64,000 nt of DNA from the NCBI GenBank assembly GCA_027493955.1, contig JAOSJT010000001.1:3893131-3957130 (forward strand), written 5' to 3'. This stretch comes from Bacteroidia bacterium. GTDB lineage: Bacteria; Bacteroidota; Ignavibacteria; SZUA-365. Shown piece by piece: positions 62,879 through 64,000 of this stretch. A program made the translations under genes and the position numbers. The first letter of the stretch is position 1; each line of letters starts with the position of its first letter. The notes under the pieces are model-generated. The model was not told the origin of the DNA. It saw only the letters and a program-made list of their open reading frames with translations, and did not search any database.

Positions 62879-64000
62879 ATGCCTCAACTTCCGGGAGACT
62901 TCGATACAACCTTCCTCCCCTTCCAAACGAAGATGGAAGCAGCCGGCATGCCGACGCTGCTGATCGAAGCATTCCGGCGAAATTTGGTTCAGCTTGTCTC
63001 GGGCGCATCCGTCACGCTCGGTCGTGAGCAACTCGCCGAACTCGCAGACGTCCCCGACGCGGACACGCTCAACGGCTATGCCGCCACCGGTGCCGAGGCG
63101 CTGAAGCATACCGTGCTGATCAAGCTCAACGGCGGACTCGGCACGAGCATGGGGCTGGACAAGGCGAAGAGCCTGATCCGGGTGCGGGACGGCCTGCGCT
63201 TCATTGACATCATCGCGAGGCAGGTACTGAAGCTGCGCGAGCGCGCGAACTCTGCCATCCCGCTGCTGCTGCTGGACAGCGCGACGACGCAGGCCGACAG
63301 TGTCGCCGCTCTCGCAGAATGGGCGATACAGAGGGATGATCTTCCCGCAAGTCTCCTGCAGCATCGCGTACCGAAAGTCGTGGCCTCGTCGCTCGCGCCG
63401 GCGGAATGGCCGGAACAGCCCGCGCTCGAATGGTGTCCCCCGGGTCATGGCGATCTGTACCTCGCTCTCGAAACCTCCGGCCTGCTCGACGAATTGCTCT
63501 CGCGCGGCTACCGCTACGCCTTCGTGAGCAATGCCGACAATCTTGGCGCCGTCATGGACACCTCCATTCTTGGCTATTTCGCGGAAGAAAAAATCGACTT
63601 CCTCATGGAAGTGGCCGATCGAACACCGGCGGATCGCAAAGGCGGCCATTTGGCGAAGTTGAAAGATGGCCGTCTTACTCTGCGGGAACTCGCACAGTGT
63701 CCCGAGAATGAAGCAGAAGAGTTTCAGAACATCACCCTGTACCGCTATTTCAACACGAACAGCATCTGGCTGCATCTGCCCGCCCTTCGGGCGCTTATCG
63801 ACCGGTACGCCGGCATTCTGCCCTTGCCGTTGATCCGCAACCGGAAGAATCTGGACCCGCGCGATCCTGCCTCACCTATAGTGTATCAACTCGAAACGGC
63901 CATGGGCGCAGCCATATCCCTGTTTGATCGTGCGTCGGCACTGCGGGTATCGCGGACACGCTTTGCGCCTGTGAAAACCACCGACGATCTGCTGGCCGTG
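62879..64000 (+). CDS. UDPGP-type UTP-sugar-1-phosphate uridylyltransferase (3' end cut by window edge)
   Basis: The frame runs 374 codons from ATG 62879 to the window edge. It matches eukaryotic-type UDP-glucose pyrophosphorylase (UDPGP family): HTVLIKLNGGLGTSMGLDKA is the nucleotide-binding loop, GHGDLYLALETSGLL and FVSNADNLGA the uridine- and sugar-binding parts, and FNTNSIWLHL a further hallmark. It makes UDP-glucose (or UDP-GlcNAc) from UTP and the sugar 1-phosphate. A CAGGA ribosome site lies eight bases before the ATG. The gene runs off the edge, so its C-terminal domain is unseen. Confidence 0.9.
   Translation, partial: MPQLPGDFDTTFLPFQTKMEAAGMPTLLIEAFRRNLVQLVSGASVTLGREQLAELADVPDADTLNGYAATGAEALKHTVLIKLNGGLGTSMGLDKAKSLIRVRDGLRFIDIIARQVLKLRERANSAIPLLLLDSATTQADSVAALAEWAIQRDDLPASLLQHRVPKVVASSLAPAEWPEQPALEWCPPGHGDLYLALETSGLLDELLSRGYRYAFVSNADNLGAVMDTSILGYFAEEKIDFLMEVADRTPADRKGGHLAKLKDGRLTLRELAQCPENEAEEFQNITLYRYFNTNSIWLHLPALRALIDRYAGILPLPLIRNRKNLDPRDPASPIVYQLETAMGAAISLFDRASALRVSRTRFAPVKTTDDLLAV

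Noticed and set aside
62627-63775. 382-residue open frame on the minus strand
   Set aside because: It is antisense to the UDPGP pyrophosphorylase gene, whose motifs are unmistakable; the minus-strand product has no recognisable domain and arises from high-GC codon use.

Overview
The window looks like chromosome from a free-living Gram-negative bacterium of the Bacteroidota/Chlorobiota (FCB) group, possibly an Ignavibacteria- or Kapabacteria-like lineage. This is inferred from at least six proteins with type IX secretion (T9SS) C-terminal sorting domains, a PorV/PorQ-family outer-membrane protein, TonB and Omp85 receptors, DUF4292 and DUF1684 lipoproteins, and moderately high GC with many short operons. 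No rRNA, tRNA, CRISPR array, insertion sequence or prophage was recognised. Species-level placement is not possible from the sequence alone.

Layout. 1-5.6 kb: a secreted sugar-dehydrogenase-like protein cut by the left edge, an AhpD-like protein with tripeptidase PepT, a MacB-type permease and a DMT exporter. 5.7-15.8 kb: a nickel/[NiFe]-hydrogenase maturation region. hypA-hypB lie on the plus strand and hypF-hypC-hypD-hypE on the minus strand. Between them are dut, a His-rich nickel-type permease, guanine deaminase and a T9SS cargo protein. HypB carries about 36 histidines in its N-terminal region. No hydrogenase structural genes are visible. 16-21.4 kb: a class A penicillin-binding protein, then a B12-uptake unit made of a cobalamin riboswitch with its own terminator, a BtuB-like receptor and a BtuG/YncE-like propeller lipoprotein. 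21.6-28.7 kb: tadA, two lipoproteins, a PorV/PorQ protein, a glycosyltransferase, a SulP transporter and a small beta-barrel.

28.9-38.4 kb: Sua5, an unrecognised protein, a CBS-domain protein, a convergent intergenic region holding a 139-bp tandem repeat array, a degenerate EnvC-like LytM factor, a DUF4292 lipoprotein, a TPR protein, ribosomal proteins L21-L27 and a lipoprotein. 38.9-48 kb: a DUF2892 protein, a 1138-residue PNGase F-like cargo protein with an inserted LamG domain, small unknown proteins, a GNAT acetyltransferase and a BNR-repeat T9SS cargo protein. 47.8-53.8 kb: a tightly packed Omp85-UbiA-RNase HII-YraN-DUF2231 minus-strand run, and a divergent triheme cytochrome whose T9SS tail is frameshifted. 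53.9-64 kb: a membrane-anchored AraC regulator, aconitase, two more secreted T9SS proteins and a UDPGP-type pyrophosphorylase cut by the right edge.

The most unusual signals are non-coding. Degenerate heptanucleotide arrays (AGAGCGR and AACGATT types) start at the stop codons of four genes in the sense orientation, and the same motif is embedded in the 139-bp repeat. Other notable points are the terminator-coupled B12 riboswitch, a recurring CGTATATTT-like promoter element sometimes only a few bases from the start codon, a perfect 11-bp inverted repeat over a translation start, and the split PNGase F domain.
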